Positions 36,255 through 44,674 of a DNA stretch of 64,000 nucleotides are shown here, piece by piece. The DNA lies in contig JAMLHW010000001.1 of assembly GCA_023954475.1 (NCBI GenBank), positions 310,001 through 374,000 of the forward strand. Direction: 5' to 3'. The position numbers and the translations under genes are program-made. How positions within the stretch are numbered: position 1 is the first letter of the stretch; each line of letters begins with the position of its first letter. The stretch comes from Anaerolineae bacterium (lineage in GTDB: Bacteria; Chloroflexota; Anaerolineae; Promineifilales; Promineifilaceae). The notes beneath the pieces are model-generated. The model searched no databases and had not been told where the DNA came from. It saw only the letters and a list, made by a program, of their open reading frames with translations.

Positions 36255-37105
36255 TTGAAGTAGCCCATTTAACCAAGCGTTTCGGCCGATTACGAGCCGT
36301 CGATGATCTGTCATTCAACGTCGAAGAGGGCCAGGCTGTTGCCTTTTGGGGCGCCAACGGCGCAGGCAAGACTACCGTCATTCGCTGCCTGCTCAACCTG
36401 ATACCTTACGAAGGCGACATCACCGTCAGCGGCATCGACGTGCGGCGCAACGGCAAACAAGTACGCCAAACTGTCGGGTTTGTGCCTCAAGAGCTCAATT
36501 TTCACGACGACCTGACCATCGCCGAGACGATGACATTTTATGCCCGGCTCAAGAAAATTGAAACCGAGCACGACTTCACGCCGCTGCTCGACCGTCTCGA
36601 CCTGAGCCAACACGTCGCAAAACCGATCAGCGACCTCTCCGGTGGCATGAAACAGCGCCTTGCGCTGGCGCTGGCGCTGCAGGCCGACCCGCCGCTGCTC
36701 GTGCTGGATGAACCGACGGTCAATCTCGATATCCGCTCGCGTGACACCTTTATTCAACTGCTGTTGGAACTGAAACACGCCGGCAAGACGATGGTTTTCT
36801 CGTCGCACCGGCTGGAAGAAGTGACGGCACTGGCGGACCGGATTTTGCTGCTCGAGGCGGGCAAACTGGTCGTGGATTCACCTCCTGATCAGCTTGAACA
36901 GCAGCTTGGCTGGGAATCAACGCTGCATCTCTATCTGGCTCGCACAGCCATCCAACCGGCGCTGGACGCGTTGCAACAGCACGGCTTGCCGGTTGCCATG
37001 AACGGACGCGGTGTCCGCGTCCAGGTAGCACCGGGCAAGAAGGGCCAGGTGCTGCAGATGTTGTGTGAGGCCGGTGTCCAGGTCGACGATTTTACGGTGG
37101 AATAA
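36251..37105 (+). CDS. nosF: NosF ABC transporter ATPase
   Basis: The 284-residue ATPase has Walker A GANGAGKTT (residues about 34-42), Q-loop VGFVPQELNF, signature LSGGMKQRLALALAL, Walker B LLVLDEP and switch His FSSHRLEEV, all canonical. The C-terminal 70 residues form an accessory domain typical of NosF. It pairs with NosY to power transfer of a sulfur species or maturation factor to NosD. Start ATG overlaps the nosD stop (ATGA); two bases separate it from nosY. Confidence 0.95.
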
Positions 37106-37106
37106 T

Positions 37107-37940
37107 ATGTTAGATTTTGAAAACATTCTGGTTTTGACGCAGAAAGAGTTGTACGACGCACGGCGTAACCGCTGGTTTATGCTCTATGCGGTGGCGTTTA
37201 CGGGTTTGGCGCTGGGTTTGGCGTACATGGCGCTTTCGGGTGCGGGCAATTATGGGCTGGCGGGATTCGGCCGAACCAGTGCCAGCCTCATCAACCTCGT
37301 CCTGCTCATCGTGCCGCTGATGGGGCTGACGCTCGGTGCGCTCAGTCTGGCCGGTGAGCGGGAAAAAGGGACATTGATGTATCTCATGGCACAGCCAATC
37401 AGTCAGGCAGAGCTGTTGTTGGGTAAATTTGTCGGCTTGTCGCTGGCATTGATCGCTGCGCTGGGGATCGGCTTTGGCTTGACGGCGTTTGCAATTGCAC
37501 TCAATGGGGGTTCGGCCGAAATTGATACCTACCTCATCTTGATGGGTTTTGCCGTTGTGCTCGCCGTTGCCAGCCTCAGCCTCGGTTTTCTCATCTCCGC
37601 CGCCGTGCAGCGTGGCTCGACCGCCATCGGTCTGGCACTGTTTCTCTGGCTGCTACTCGTCTTCTTTGGCGATCTCGGTCTGATGGGCACGGCGCTGGTG
37701 CTGCAACTCGACGTACAACAACTGTTTCTGGCTGCACTGGTCAATCCGCTGCAACTGTTCAAGATCGCCGCCATTTCCGGCATTCGCAGCAACCTGGAAG
37801 TGCTGGGGCCGGCCGGCGTCTACGCCTTTCGCACATACGGCAGCGCCCTGCTGCCATTATTGCTCGGTTTACTGCTGCTCTGGGTCATCATCCCGCTGCT
37901 GCTGGCAACCTATCTTTTCAAAAAACGGGGAGTCTTGTAA
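37107..37940 (+). CDS. nosY: NosY ABC transporter permease
   Basis: The 277-residue protein has six membrane helices in the ABC-2 arrangement. It starts MLDFENILVLTQKELYDARRNRWFMLYAVAF, the amphipathic elbow helix of NosY, and contains LAGEREKGTLMYLMAQPISQAELLLGKFVGL, the coupling-helix motif of this family. ATG 37107 directly follows the nosF stop; an in-frame start at 37065 lies inside nosF and is not used. The stop codon overlaps the nosL start by one base. Confidence 0.94.
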   Translation: MLDFENILVLTQKELYDARRNRWFMLYAVAFTGLALGLAYMALSGAGNYGLAGFGRTSASLINLVLLIVPLMGLTLGALSLAGEREKGTLMYLMAQPISQAELLLGKFVGLSLALIAALGIGFGLTAFAIALNGGSAEIDTYLILMGFAVVLAVASLSLGFLISAAVQRGSTAIGLALFLWLLLVFFGDLGLMGTALVLQLDVQQLFLAALVNPLQLFKIAAISGIRSNLEVLGPAGVYAFRTYGSALLPLLLGLLLLWVIIPLLLATYLFKKRGVL

Positions 37941-38536
37941 TGAAAGAACGACAATTGCCGACGGGTAGAATCATCATCTTCTGGCTGGTAATCCTGGCAC
38001 TGGCTATCGGCCTGGCTGCGTGCAAGCAAGCCATCGATACGTCGGTAGCGCCAGAGATTATCGCCGGACAAGATGTGTGCGACCGTTGCGGCATGTTGAT
38101 CAGCGAAGAGAAATTCGCAGCCGCTTATTGGACGACAGATGGTGAACCACGCCGTTTTGACGACATCGGCGGCATGTTCGCCCACTACCACGAGGTTGGG
38201 GAGGATGTCGATACGTTTTGGGTGCACGATTATCTGACCGGTGAGTGGATTCGCGCTGAAGACGCGTCATATGTCCTCGATCCCAGCTTGACTACGCCGA
38301 TGGGGTTTGGCGTTGCCGCTTGTGCTGAGGAAGCGCAAGCCCAGGCGCTCGCTGCGGGACAGGAAGGTGCCGTTGTCGTCTCGTTTGCCGACATGATCGC
38401 CATTGCTGATGCAGGCGAGATGGAGGCGGGGTCGATGCGCCAGCACAATCCGGATCACGACCATGCTGCCGACATGGCAGACGAAGATCACATGTCCGGG
38501 ATGGAAATGGATCACGCAATGGAATCTGATAAGTAA
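37940..38536 (+). CDS. nosL: NosL copper-chaperone lipoprotein with His/Met-rich tail
   Basis: The 198-residue protein has a lipoprotein signal (LVILALAIGLAAC) and the NosL copper site CDRCGMLISEEKFAA, with the Cys-Gly-Met motif, followed by RRFDDIGGMFAHY. NosL delivers Cu(I) to apo-NosZ from the outer face of the membrane. Unusual here is a C-terminal tail of about 35 residues rich in His, Met and Asp (MRQHNPDHDHAADMADE, HMSGMEMDHAME), which looks like an additional copper-binding reservoir. The ATG overlaps the nosY stop by one base. Confidence 0.94.
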   Translation: MKERQLPTGRIIIFWLVILALAIGLAACKQAIDTSVAPEIIAGQDVCDRCGMLISEEKFAAAYWTTDGEPRRFDDIGGMFAHYHEVGEDVDTFWVHDYLTGEWIRAEDASYVLDPSLTTPMGFGVAACAEEAQAQALAAGQEGAVVVSFADMIAIADAGEMEAGSMRQHNPDHDHAADMADEDHMSGMEMDHAMESDK

Positions 38537-38601
38537 ATGAGCTAAAAGCCAAAGGCTGACAGCTAACAGCTCACGGCAAAAACAATCGAGGAGACATGTT
38601 T

Positions 38602-39036
38602 ATGAAAAGTTCAATAATTTGGTTAGGGACTCTACTTTTGGTGCTGATAATGGCGCTGGCTGCTTGCGGTGGCGATTCGGGTGGCGATAGCGCACCTGCG
38701 TCTGATGCGGGTAGCGCTGAGACATCGGCTTCGGCCGATACCAATTTGCCGACGGGTGATGTTGCTGCCGGCGAAGCCAAGTTTAACGAAGTGTGCATTG
38801 CCTGCCACGGTCCGGGAGGTGAAGGCGTCGAAGGACTCGGTAAACCGTTTACGACAAGTGATTTCGTCACCAGTCAAAGCGATGCTGAACTGCTGGCGTT
38901 TGTCAAAGTAGGCCGTCCTGTAGGTGATCCTGCTAACACGACCGGCATCGACATGCCTCCCAAAGGCGGTAATCCGGCGCTGACCGATCAACAACTCATG
39001 GATATCATCGCCTACATTCGGACATTGCACGAGTAA
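38602..39036 (+). CDS. Lipoprotein c-type cytochrome of the nos cluster
   Basis: The 144-residue protein has a lipoprotein signal (LVLIMALAACGGD), a low-complexity Ser/Ala/Asp linker to about residue 45, and one class I cytochrome c domain with heme motif CIACH and an axial Met in GIDMPPKGG. It ends IIAYIRTLHE, the normal last helix. It is likely the electron donor to NosZ, like the nosC cytochromes of clade II clusters. ATG 38602 is favoured because GAGGAG lies eight bases upstream; ATG 38596 is too close to it. Confidence 0.9.
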   Translation: MKSSIIWLGTLLLVLIMALAACGGDSGGDSAPASDAGSAETSASADTNLPTGDVAAGEAKFNEVCIACHGPGGEGVEGLGKPFTTSDFVTSQSDAELLAFVKVGRPVGDPANTTGIDMPPKGGNPALTDQQLMDIIAYIRTLHE

Positions 39037-39069
39037 ATGACAGAACAGATGGTGTGGGGAGCGTGCGCC

Positions 39070-39318
39070 ATGTTGGATGAGATCATTTTGGCTGATTTGA
39101 ATGTGGTAGACGTGATGAAACGCTGGCCGGCGACAATCGCCGTCTTCCAACAACATAAGATGGCTTGCGTCGGCTGCGCCGTGGCCCCGTTCTTCTCAGT
39201 GGCGAGAGCTGCCTCGATCTACAGTATTCCGGTTGAACAATTTGTGCAGGAGTTGGGGGAGGTGATTGCGTCGGCTGGGGTCGACACGATTTCGGCCGAT
39301 TCCAACTCCGCCTCCTGA
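39070..39318 (+). CDS. DUF1858-domain redox-disulfide protein
   Basis: The 82-residue protein consists of one DUF1858 domain: DLNVVDVMKRWPATIAVFQQHKMACVGCAVAPFFSVARAASIYSIPVEQFVQEL. The CVGC pair is the conserved feature of the family, which is also found at the N-terminus of iron-sulfur repair proteins (ScdA/Ric) and next to hybrid cluster proteins. ATG 39070 has GGGGAG at eight bases; the upstream ATG 39037 abuts the cytochrome stop without a good site. A link to nitrosative stress is inferred from the family and the neighbours. Confidence 0.85.
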   Translation: MLDEIILADLNVVDVMKRWPATIAVFQQHKMACVGCAVAPFFSVARAASIYSIPVEQFVQELGEVIASAGVDTISADSNSAS

Positions 39319-39331
39319 CCGTTTTTCCCTG

Positions 39332-40411
39332 ATGGAAAACGACAATTTACGCTATCCGGGACGGCTGATTATGCCGCTGGTGGTCGTAGCACTGCTGGCG
39401 GCATTGTGGGCCGGACTGCTGCGCCTGGGCTGGCGTTTGCCGCCGCTGCAGCCGCAATTGGCCGGAGCGCACGGACCGTTGATGGTCGTCGGTTTTCTCG
39501 GCACACTGATCGCCCTGGAGCGGGCCGTTGCGCTGCGCAAAACGTGGTGTCTGGCGGCACCGGTACTGATCGGCGTTGGTGCGCTCTTGCTGATCGTCGG
39601 CTGGGTGACGGCGGGTGCGGCATTGATGGTGTTGGGAAGTGGGGCGCTGGTGCTGGTTTCGGCCGATATGGTGCGGCAACATCCCGCCCTGCATACGTGG
39701 ACGATGGCGTCGGGTGCTGTTGCGCTGCTGGTGGGGACGTTGTTGTGGGCATTGGGTCGGCCGATTTTTGAAGCGAGCACCTGGTGGGCCGGTTTTCTCA
39801 TCCTCGTCATCGCCGGTGAACGGCTCGAATTGAGTCGGGTACTGCGCCTGACGCCGCGTCAACGCGCACTGTTTCTGATCGCCGTCGGTTTATTCGGCTT
39901 CGGTTTGATCGGTTCGCTGTTTGACTACGGCAGCGGCACGCGGCTGGCGAGTGTGGGCGTCATTGCCGTGGCGCTGTGGCTAATCGCGTTTGATTTGGCA
40001 CGACGCAATATACGCAAGAAAGGGCTGACGCGCTACATTGCAGTCAATTTACTTGTCGGCTATGTTTGGCTGGTGGTTAGCGGGGTGATTGGCGTCATTT
40101 ACACTCCGTTGATCGTCGGGCCGCTGTACGATGCGTGGCTGCACGCGTTGTTTCTGGGTTTTGTTTTTGGCATGATTTTTGCCCATGCGCCGATTATTTT
40201 GCCGGGGGTGACGGGGTTTGTGGTGGAGTATCGGCCGATTTTCTACCTGCCGCCCATTCTGCTCAACCTGTCGCTACTGTTGCGACTTGCCGGTGATTTT
40301 GCACCCAACCAAACGCTGCGTCAATGGGGCGGCCTGCTCAACGAAGTCGCCATTCTCGTTTTTGCAATGTTCATCGTGATTGCCATTTTGCGCGAGCGTA
40401 GCGTACGATAG
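39332..40411 (+). CDS. NnrS-like polytopic membrane protein
   Basis: The 359-residue protein has about eleven to twelve membrane helices. Conserved-looking His residues sit in LAGAHGPLMVVGFLGTLIALERAVAL (near residue 40) and YDAWLHALFLGFVFGMIFAHAPIILPGV (near residue 270), a pattern seen in NnrS and related heme- or copper-binding membrane proteins linked to nitrogen-oxide metabolism. It closes the nos operon, starting 13 bases after the DUF1858 gene. The assignment to NnrS is by resemblance and context. Confidence 0.65.
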   Translation: MENDNLRYPGRLIMPLVVVALLAALWAGLLRLGWRLPPLQPQLAGAHGPLMVVGFLGTLIALERAVALRKTWCLAAPVLIGVGALLLIVGWVTAGAALMVLGSGALVLVSADMVRQHPALHTWTMASGAVALLVGTLLWALGRPIFEASTWWAGFLILVIAGERLELSRVLRLTPRQRALFLIAVGLFGFGLIGSLFDYGSGTRLASVGVIAVALWLIAFDLARRNIRKKGLTRYIAVNLLVGYVWLVVSGVIGVIYTPLIVGPLYDAWLHALFLGFVFGMIFAHAPIILPGVTGFVVEYRPIFYLPPILLNLSLLLRLAGDFAPNQTLRQWGGLLNEVAILVFAMFIVIAILRERSVR

Positions 40412-40457
40412 CGTTAGAACTGCATGGGCTGTATTGAATTTCGGCCGAAAATCCAAT

Positions 40458-41390
40458 CTACCCCGTTACCGACTGTTCATATGTTGCAACTGCTTCACGC
40501 GTCGTGTACCAATTGCGCCCGCGCTTCAGCGCTTCCAACCGCCCGGTGCGTGCCAGCAAGCTTAAATACGCCTGACTGTAATTCGAGAATTCGGCCGCTT
40601 CACGCAACAATATCCAGCGCTGTTCCTCTGCTGGCGGTTCTGATCGCGGCGTACACGCTTCCAGATAGCGCGTCAGACTCTGTTCGACAGCACGACCGAC
40701 AAAGTTGACTAACGGTTTCTCCCGTCCCCGATCCGCCTGCGCCAACACGCGATAATATTGGCGTCGATATGCCTTCGCAATGACAGAGGGCGGGTAGCCC
40801 TCGCGCATCAGCAGCAAATTCATCACCGACCGGGCAGTGCGCCCATTGCCGTCGATAAACGGGTGAATGGCGACCAGTTTATGATGTGCCATTGCTGCAC
40901 GCGCAACGACGTGTAGCGACTGCGCTTCTCCGTGCAGCCATTGCTCCCAGTCAGCCATGCGACCGGGGACATCCCATGGTTCAGGCAGCATGTGCGTTGA
41001 TCCTGTGATTCGCACCGTTAATTGGCGGTAGTTTCCGGCACCTTTATCGTCAATTTGGGTGAGCACGAGTTGATGGATTTGCCGAACGTGGAACGGCGTA
41101 ACGGGCGTCTCGCTTCGGACAAGTGATTCGACGAAGTCAATCGCTTTTTGATGATTGACGACTTCGAAATGCTCGCGCAGGCTCTTGCCGCCAATCGTCA
41201 TGCCGGTTTCGAGAATCAGTCGCGTTTCTTGTAAGGTTAGCGTGCTGCCTTCAATGGCGTTTGAATTGTAAATCCATTCGGTATTGATTTGCTCCTGCAG
41301 CCGCCTGACCGCGGCTGTGGGCAGGGGGCGCAGTGCATCTAATGCCTGTTTCTTGACGCGTATGCGCTCAAAGAGTCGGGAATCGAGCAT
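40458..41390 (-). CDS. Fic-domain AMP transferase with N-terminal inhibitory helix
   Basis: The 310-residue protein carries the Fic active site HPFIDGNGRTARSV (residues about 173-186), matching HPFxxGNGR. The N-terminal helix contains the inhibitory motif (S/T)xxxE(G/N) as SNAIEGS (about residues 38-44), so this is a class II, self-inhibited Fic protein. The C-terminal 60 residues form a winged-helix-like region (LREAAEFSNYSQAYLSLLARTGRLEALKRGRNWYTTREAV) that could bind DNA. Fic proteins attach AMP or other nucleotides to target hydroxyls. ATG 41390 is used, with AAGGAG eight bases upstream. An upstream operator suggests that it controls its own gene. Confidence 0.92.
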   Translation of the reverse strand: MLDSRLFERIRVKKQALDALRPLPTAAVRRLQEQINTEWIYNSNAIEGSTLTLQETRLILETGMTIGGKSLREHFEVVNHQKAIDFVESLVRSETPVTPFHVRQIHQLVLTQIDDKGAGNYRQLTVRITGSTHMLPEPWDVPGRMADWEQWLHGEAQSLHVVARAAMAHHKLVAIHPFIDGNGRTARSVMNLLLMREGYPPSVIAKAYRRQYYRVLAQADRGREKPLVNFVGRAVEQSLTRYLEACTPRSEPPAEEQRWILLREAAEFSNYSQAYLSLLARTGRLEALKRGRNWYTTREAVATYEQSVTG

Positions 41391-41407
41391 CGTGCAGCTC
41401 CTTGTTG

Positions 41408-41454
41408 TATCGGATAGCAAAATTAAGTTTACATCCGATACTGATTTTTGACAA
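41408..41454 (-). promoter_or_regulatory. fic promoter with TATCGGAT inverted-repeat operator
   Basis: On the minus strand, TTGTCA (41449-41454) and TAAACT (41426-41431) are separated by 17 bp, forming a good promoter for the Fic gene. Perfect inverted 8-mers, TATCGGAT (41408-41415) and ATCCGATA (41433-41440), flank the -10 box: one lies in the spacer and one downstream. Binding there would block RNA polymerase. The C-terminal winged-helix-like part of the Fic protein makes autorepression plausible. Confidence 0.65.
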
Positions 41455-41581
41455 TGACCGCTGTTGAGCCTGGCACTGCATGGCCGACAATATTTGAATA
41501 TCTGCGTGGCAAGCCGACGAATGAGAACCGAGCGGGCTGTATTGAATTTCGGCCGAACTTCCTGTACCATCCGACCCCGCT

Positions 41582-44023
41582 ATGAAACACGAGTCGGATG
41601 CACAGCGCAACTATATTGGTCTCCTGATCGGCATTCTTCTCGTCGCCTTCTTCCTGCGCGTCCACACCCTAGACACCACGCCGCCCGGCATGCACTACGA
41701 CGAAGGGTTCAACAGCCTCGACGCCCTCGACCTGCTGCGTAACGGCAATTTCCAGGTTTTCTACGCCAAAAACAACGGACGTGAACCGCTGCACATCCTC
41801 GTCAACGCCCTGTTTATCGCCCTGACCGGCACAGCGCCGTGGGTGCTGCGCTACGCGACGGCACTCGTCGGCGTGCTGGCTGTGCCCATCGTCTACCGTA
41901 CGGCGCACGCTGTCGTGCCGCGTCGCGCGTGGCGCACGCCGGTCGCATTGCTGGCGGCGGCTGTGCTGGCGACGACGATTTGGCATGTCGAATTCAGCCG
42001 CTTCATTTTGCGTGCCGTCTACCTCGTGCCGCTGTCGGCGCTGGCCGTATGGCGTTTCTGGGTGCATTGGCAGCGGGGATCGCCGCCGCGCCGCTTTGTC
42101 TGGAGCGGCCTCTTTCTCGGCCTGAGCCTGTATACGTATATTCCGGCGCGACTATTGCCGGTCGTCTTTGTCATCCCGGCAGCTCTGGCACTATTGCAAC
42201 GCGATACAGGGCGACGGAAAGCGTTGGCCGGCGGCTTGATCGTAACATTGGCGACGGCCTTCCTCGTTTTCCTGCCGTTGGGTATCTATTTCGTCAATAA
42301 TCCGGAGGCGTTTGCCGAGCGCATGTCGCAAACGGTGGCGATTGAGGCGACGGATGTGGGCAGTTCGGCCGAATCGCTCACAACCAACATCATCGGCACA
42401 GCCCGCATGTTTTTCGACGCCGGCGATCGGGATTTCTGGCACAATTTGCCCGGACGCCCCGTTTTCGATCCGCTCGTCGCGATTGGGTTTGCAGTCGGCG
42501 TAATGGTCGCGTTGTGGAACTGGCGCAAGGCGTGGGCGCAGCTGTTGCTCGTCTGGCTCACCGTCATGCTGCTGCCGATGACGCTCAGCGACGATGTACC
42601 CAAGTCGATCCGGGCGATTGGGGCAGTACCGCCTGCCTTAATTCTGGCGGGAACCGGATTATGGTGGATTTGGCACAGGCTGACGCGCCGCCGACAGCTA
42701 GCGGTGGCGTGGCCGGTGTTGCTCGTCTTGTTCGTCAGCGGCAGCTTGACGGCACGCGATTATTTTCAGCGTTGGGCGGCGGTGGCTGAGGTGCGGGAAG
42801 GGTATGGTATCGAATACAATTTCGGCCGAAACATGATCGCCCTCAGTGCCGACCGTGATGTTGTCGTGCCGGGCGAGATTTTCGCCCACCCGACCATTCA
42901 ATATCTGCTCACAACCCGGTTTGAGCCGTTTACGGAGGACCAGACGCTGGCGCCGACGCGCCCAACAACATTCCTGTACCCGGACGGCGTCTGCCGCCTC
43001 AACCGCAGCATGGTGCTGCTGCATGCCGACGTGGACGGATCGGGCGTCATTCGCATCATTCACCCGCAGGATGTGCCGTTCACGCTGTGGCTGCGTGCAG
43101 CGGATGGTGAGGCGCGCTTCCTCGATGCGCAAGGCTACAATCGCGTTTACGAAATCGATGAACGAACAGATGCGGCTGTGGACGACAATGCGCAGGCGAC
43201 GGGCGCGACATTTGACAAGCAGATTTGTCTGACCGGCATGACGACCGATGAGCGCGGTTTTCGGCCGAATGAGACCGCTGCCGTCACATTGCATTGGGAA
43301 AAACTGGACCCGGACGCACCACCGGTCGTTGCCGTTGCCCATCTGATCGCGCCGGACGGCAGTGTCGCTGGCGACCCGGCGACCCAACCGCTGCCTGATG
43401 AATGGGAGCCGGGTACGACGGCGACGACGCAGCATGAATTCACATTGCCGCCCGATGCACCCAGCGGCATTTACCATATTGATGTGGAAGTGGTGGATTC
43501 GGCCGAAAAGCGCAATCTCGAACACGTCAGCGATCAGGGCGTGCCGTTTGGCCCAACCGCTCGCAGCGGCAACATCGCTGTGTTTGCACCGGCCGTTGCC
43601 CTGCAACCGCTTGCACTGACATGGGACGCACCGACGTCTATCGCGCTGACCGGCTACCAGTTACCGTCGGGCCGCACCGGTGAGCCGATTGTCATCACGC
43701 TGGCATGGGAATCGATGGCCCCAATCGCGCAAGATGCCACGGTGTTTATCCACATTGAAAATGCTGACGGCAACAGCGTGGCACAACGCGATGCGCAGCC
43801 GTTGGACGGGCATGCACCGACATCGCAGTGGCATCCGGGGGATGTCTGGTTTGACACGCACAGCATTTCGGCCGAAACCCCTTTGCCGCCCGGAACCTAT
43901 CGCGTGGCGTTCGGATTATACGATTGGATGACAGGTGATCGCTTGCCGCTCTTTGATGCTGATGGGCAGCGCGTACAAGATGACCACGTCTACATTCCGG
44001 AACCATTGATCATCCGTGAATGA
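41582..44023 (+). CDS. GT39-like membrane glycosyltransferase with two beta-sandwich modules
   Basis: The 813-residue protein has a first membrane span, then the GT-C loop TPPGMHYDEGFNSLDALDLL with the catalytic-type Asp-Glu, and NNGREPLHILVNALFIALTG, followed by about eleven more spans to residue 400. Residues about 405-530 form a soluble domain; 535-660 contain one beta-sandwich (AAVTLHWEKLDPDAPPVVAVAHLIAPDG) and 675-813 a second (IVITLAWESMAPIAQDATVFIHIENADGN... RVAFGLYDWMTGDRL). Similar modules end the two other GT-C proteins in the window. It stands alone, divergent from fic. There is no clear ribosome site before ATG 41582. Confidence 0.8.
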   Translation: MKHESDAQRNYIGLLIGILLVAFFLRVHTLDTTPPGMHYDEGFNSLDALDLLRNGNFQVFYAKNNGREPLHILVNALFIALTGTAPWVLRYATALVGVLAVPIVYRTAHAVVPRRAWRTPVALLAAAVLATTIWHVEFSRFILRAVYLVPLSALAVWRFWVHWQRGSPPRRFVWSGLFLGLSLYTYIPARLLPVVFVIPAALALLQRDTGRRKALAGGLIVTLATAFLVFLPLGIYFVNNPEAFAERMSQTVAIEATDVGSSAESLTTNIIGTARMFFDAGDRDFWHNLPGRPVFDPLVAIGFAVGVMVALWNWRKAWAQLLLVWLTVMLLPMTLSDDVPKSIRAIGAVPPALILAGTGLWWIWHRLTRRRQLAVAWPVLLVLFVSGSLTARDYFQRWAAVAEVREGYGIEYNFGRNMIALSADRDVVVPGEIFAHPTIQYLLTTRFEPFTEDQTLAPTRPTTFLYPDGVCRLNRSMVLLHADVDGSGVIRIIHPQDVPFTLWLRAADGEARFLDAQGYNRVYEIDERTDAAVDDNAQATGATFDKQICLTGMTTDERGFRPNETAAVTLHWEKLDPDAPPVVAVAHLIAPDGSVAGDPATQPLPDEWEPGTTATTQHEFTLPPDAPSGIYHIDVEVVDSAEKRNLEHVSDQGVPFGPTARSGNIAVFAPAVALQPLALTWDAPTSIALTGYQLPSGRTGEPIVITLAWESMAPIAQDATVFIHIENADGNSVAQRDAQPLDGHAPTSQWHPGDVWFDTHSISAETPLPPGTYRVAFGLYDWMTGDRLPLFDADGQRVQDDHVYIPEPLIIRE

Positions 44024-44191
44024 TTGCAGTCGGCCGTCTAGTGCGGGGGAATCGGGTATTGTTGCCGGCACAATGCGCGTCACAATCATTTTCTCATGAT
44101 TGTTAGGTGCAACCGACACTCGACTTCCCACTGAAGATTCCCGTTTCGCGAACTTTTCACCGGAAAAAAGTGTTAGAAATTGATTTTGCGA

Positions 44192-44221
44192 TTGACATCT
44201 GCTTCCCGACACGACTATACT
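44192..44221 (+). promoter_or_regulatory. Strong sigma-70-type promoter
   Basis: TTGACA (44192-44197) and TATACT (44216-44221) are separated by 18 bp. Transcription would start near 44228, almost at the ATG of a short open frame. The promoter drives either the downstream SWIM gene through an attenuator or a short stand-alone RNA. Confidence 0.8.
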
Positions 44222-44227
44222 AGAGAC

Positions 44228-44326
44228 ATGAGCATTTTTGAAAACATCCCCACAGTTATGCTCTCATTTTTTGAAGCACGCTTGCCGCGTGCTTTTTTGT
44301 TTTCTATTTCCAAAACTCAGGCTTAG
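44228..44326 (+). CDS. Possible 32-residue leader peptide
   Basis: An ATG eight bases after a strong -10 opens a frame of 32 codons that begins MSIFENIPTV, is Phe-rich and ends just before the ribosome site of the SWIM gene (stop 44324-44326, AAGGAG 44326-44331). The terminator hairpin at 44274-44298 lies inside the frame, so translation would disrupt it. This layout is that of a translated leader controlling attenuation. It may equally be a chance frame over an untranslated leader or small RNA. Confidence 0.4.
   Translation: MSIFENIPTVMLSFFEARLPRAFLFSISKTQA
44274..44298 (+). terminator. Rho-independent terminator upstream of the SWIM gene (attenuator candidate)
   Basis: AAGCACGC (44274-44281) and GCGTGCTT (44287-44294) form an 8-bp stem with a 5-base loop, directly followed by a run of six T (44293-44298). 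It sits about 50 nt after the predicted start site and 40 bp before the SWIM gene. An upstream GAGCAT/ATGCTC pair could form a competing structure. Confidence 0.85.
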
Positions 44327-44338
44327 AAGGAGATTCAA

Positions 44339-44575
44339 ATGGACTACGCGTTAATTGGAAAGATTGAAAAAGCCAAGATTTATGCTGAAGAACCGCAACG
44401 AATCCACTTTGCAGGATTTACGGTGCGTATTGACGGTGATCACAGTTATCACACGGTGAACTTCGCTAATGAGGGTGAACGATCGTGGCAATGCGATTGC
44501 GGCTTTTTCCAAACGCGCGGTTATTGTAGTCACACGATGGCCATGGAGCGTGTCCTGGGTGATATGCTCGACTGA
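44339..44575 (+). CDS. Small SWIM zinc-finger protein
   Basis: The 78-residue protein ends in a SWIM-type zinc finger, CDCGFFQTRGYCSHTMAMERVL, with the CxCxnCxH ligand pattern (residues about 57-68). The preceding 50 residues are beta-rich (RIHFAGFTVRIDGDHSYHTVNF). SWIM domains bind DNA or protein and usually sit in larger proteins such as SWI2/SNF2 helicases; a free-standing copy of this size is uncommon. It has a good AAGGAG site, a strong promoter with attenuator in front and its own terminator behind, so it is an independently regulated unit. Confidence 0.85.
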   Translation: MDYALIGKIEKAKIYAEEPQRIHFAGFTVRIDGDHSYHTVNFANEGERSWQCDCGFFQTRGYCSHTMAMERVLGDMLD

Positions 44576-44618
44576 GTCATTGTGGCCGAAGACAGGTCGC
44601 ACACACAAACCAATTGAC

Positions 44619-44651
44619 AGGGCTGCCTTTTAAGGCGGCCTTGTTTGTTTT
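44619..44651 (+). terminator. Terminator after the SWIM gene
   Basis: AGGGCTGCCTT (44619-44629) pairs with AAGGCGGCCTT (44632-44642), including two G-U pairs, followed by TTGTTTGTTTT to 44651. It lies about 45 bp after the SWIM stop codon and acts on rightward transcripts. Confidence 0.8.
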
Positions 44652-44674
44652 AGGGGCAACGTCTACATTGCGGA

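Noticed and set aside
38537-38601. GAGCT...AGCTC repeats before the cytochrome gene
   Set aside because: The stretch is composed of short AGCT/GGCT words that pair loosely; no convincing single structure or terminator could be drawn.
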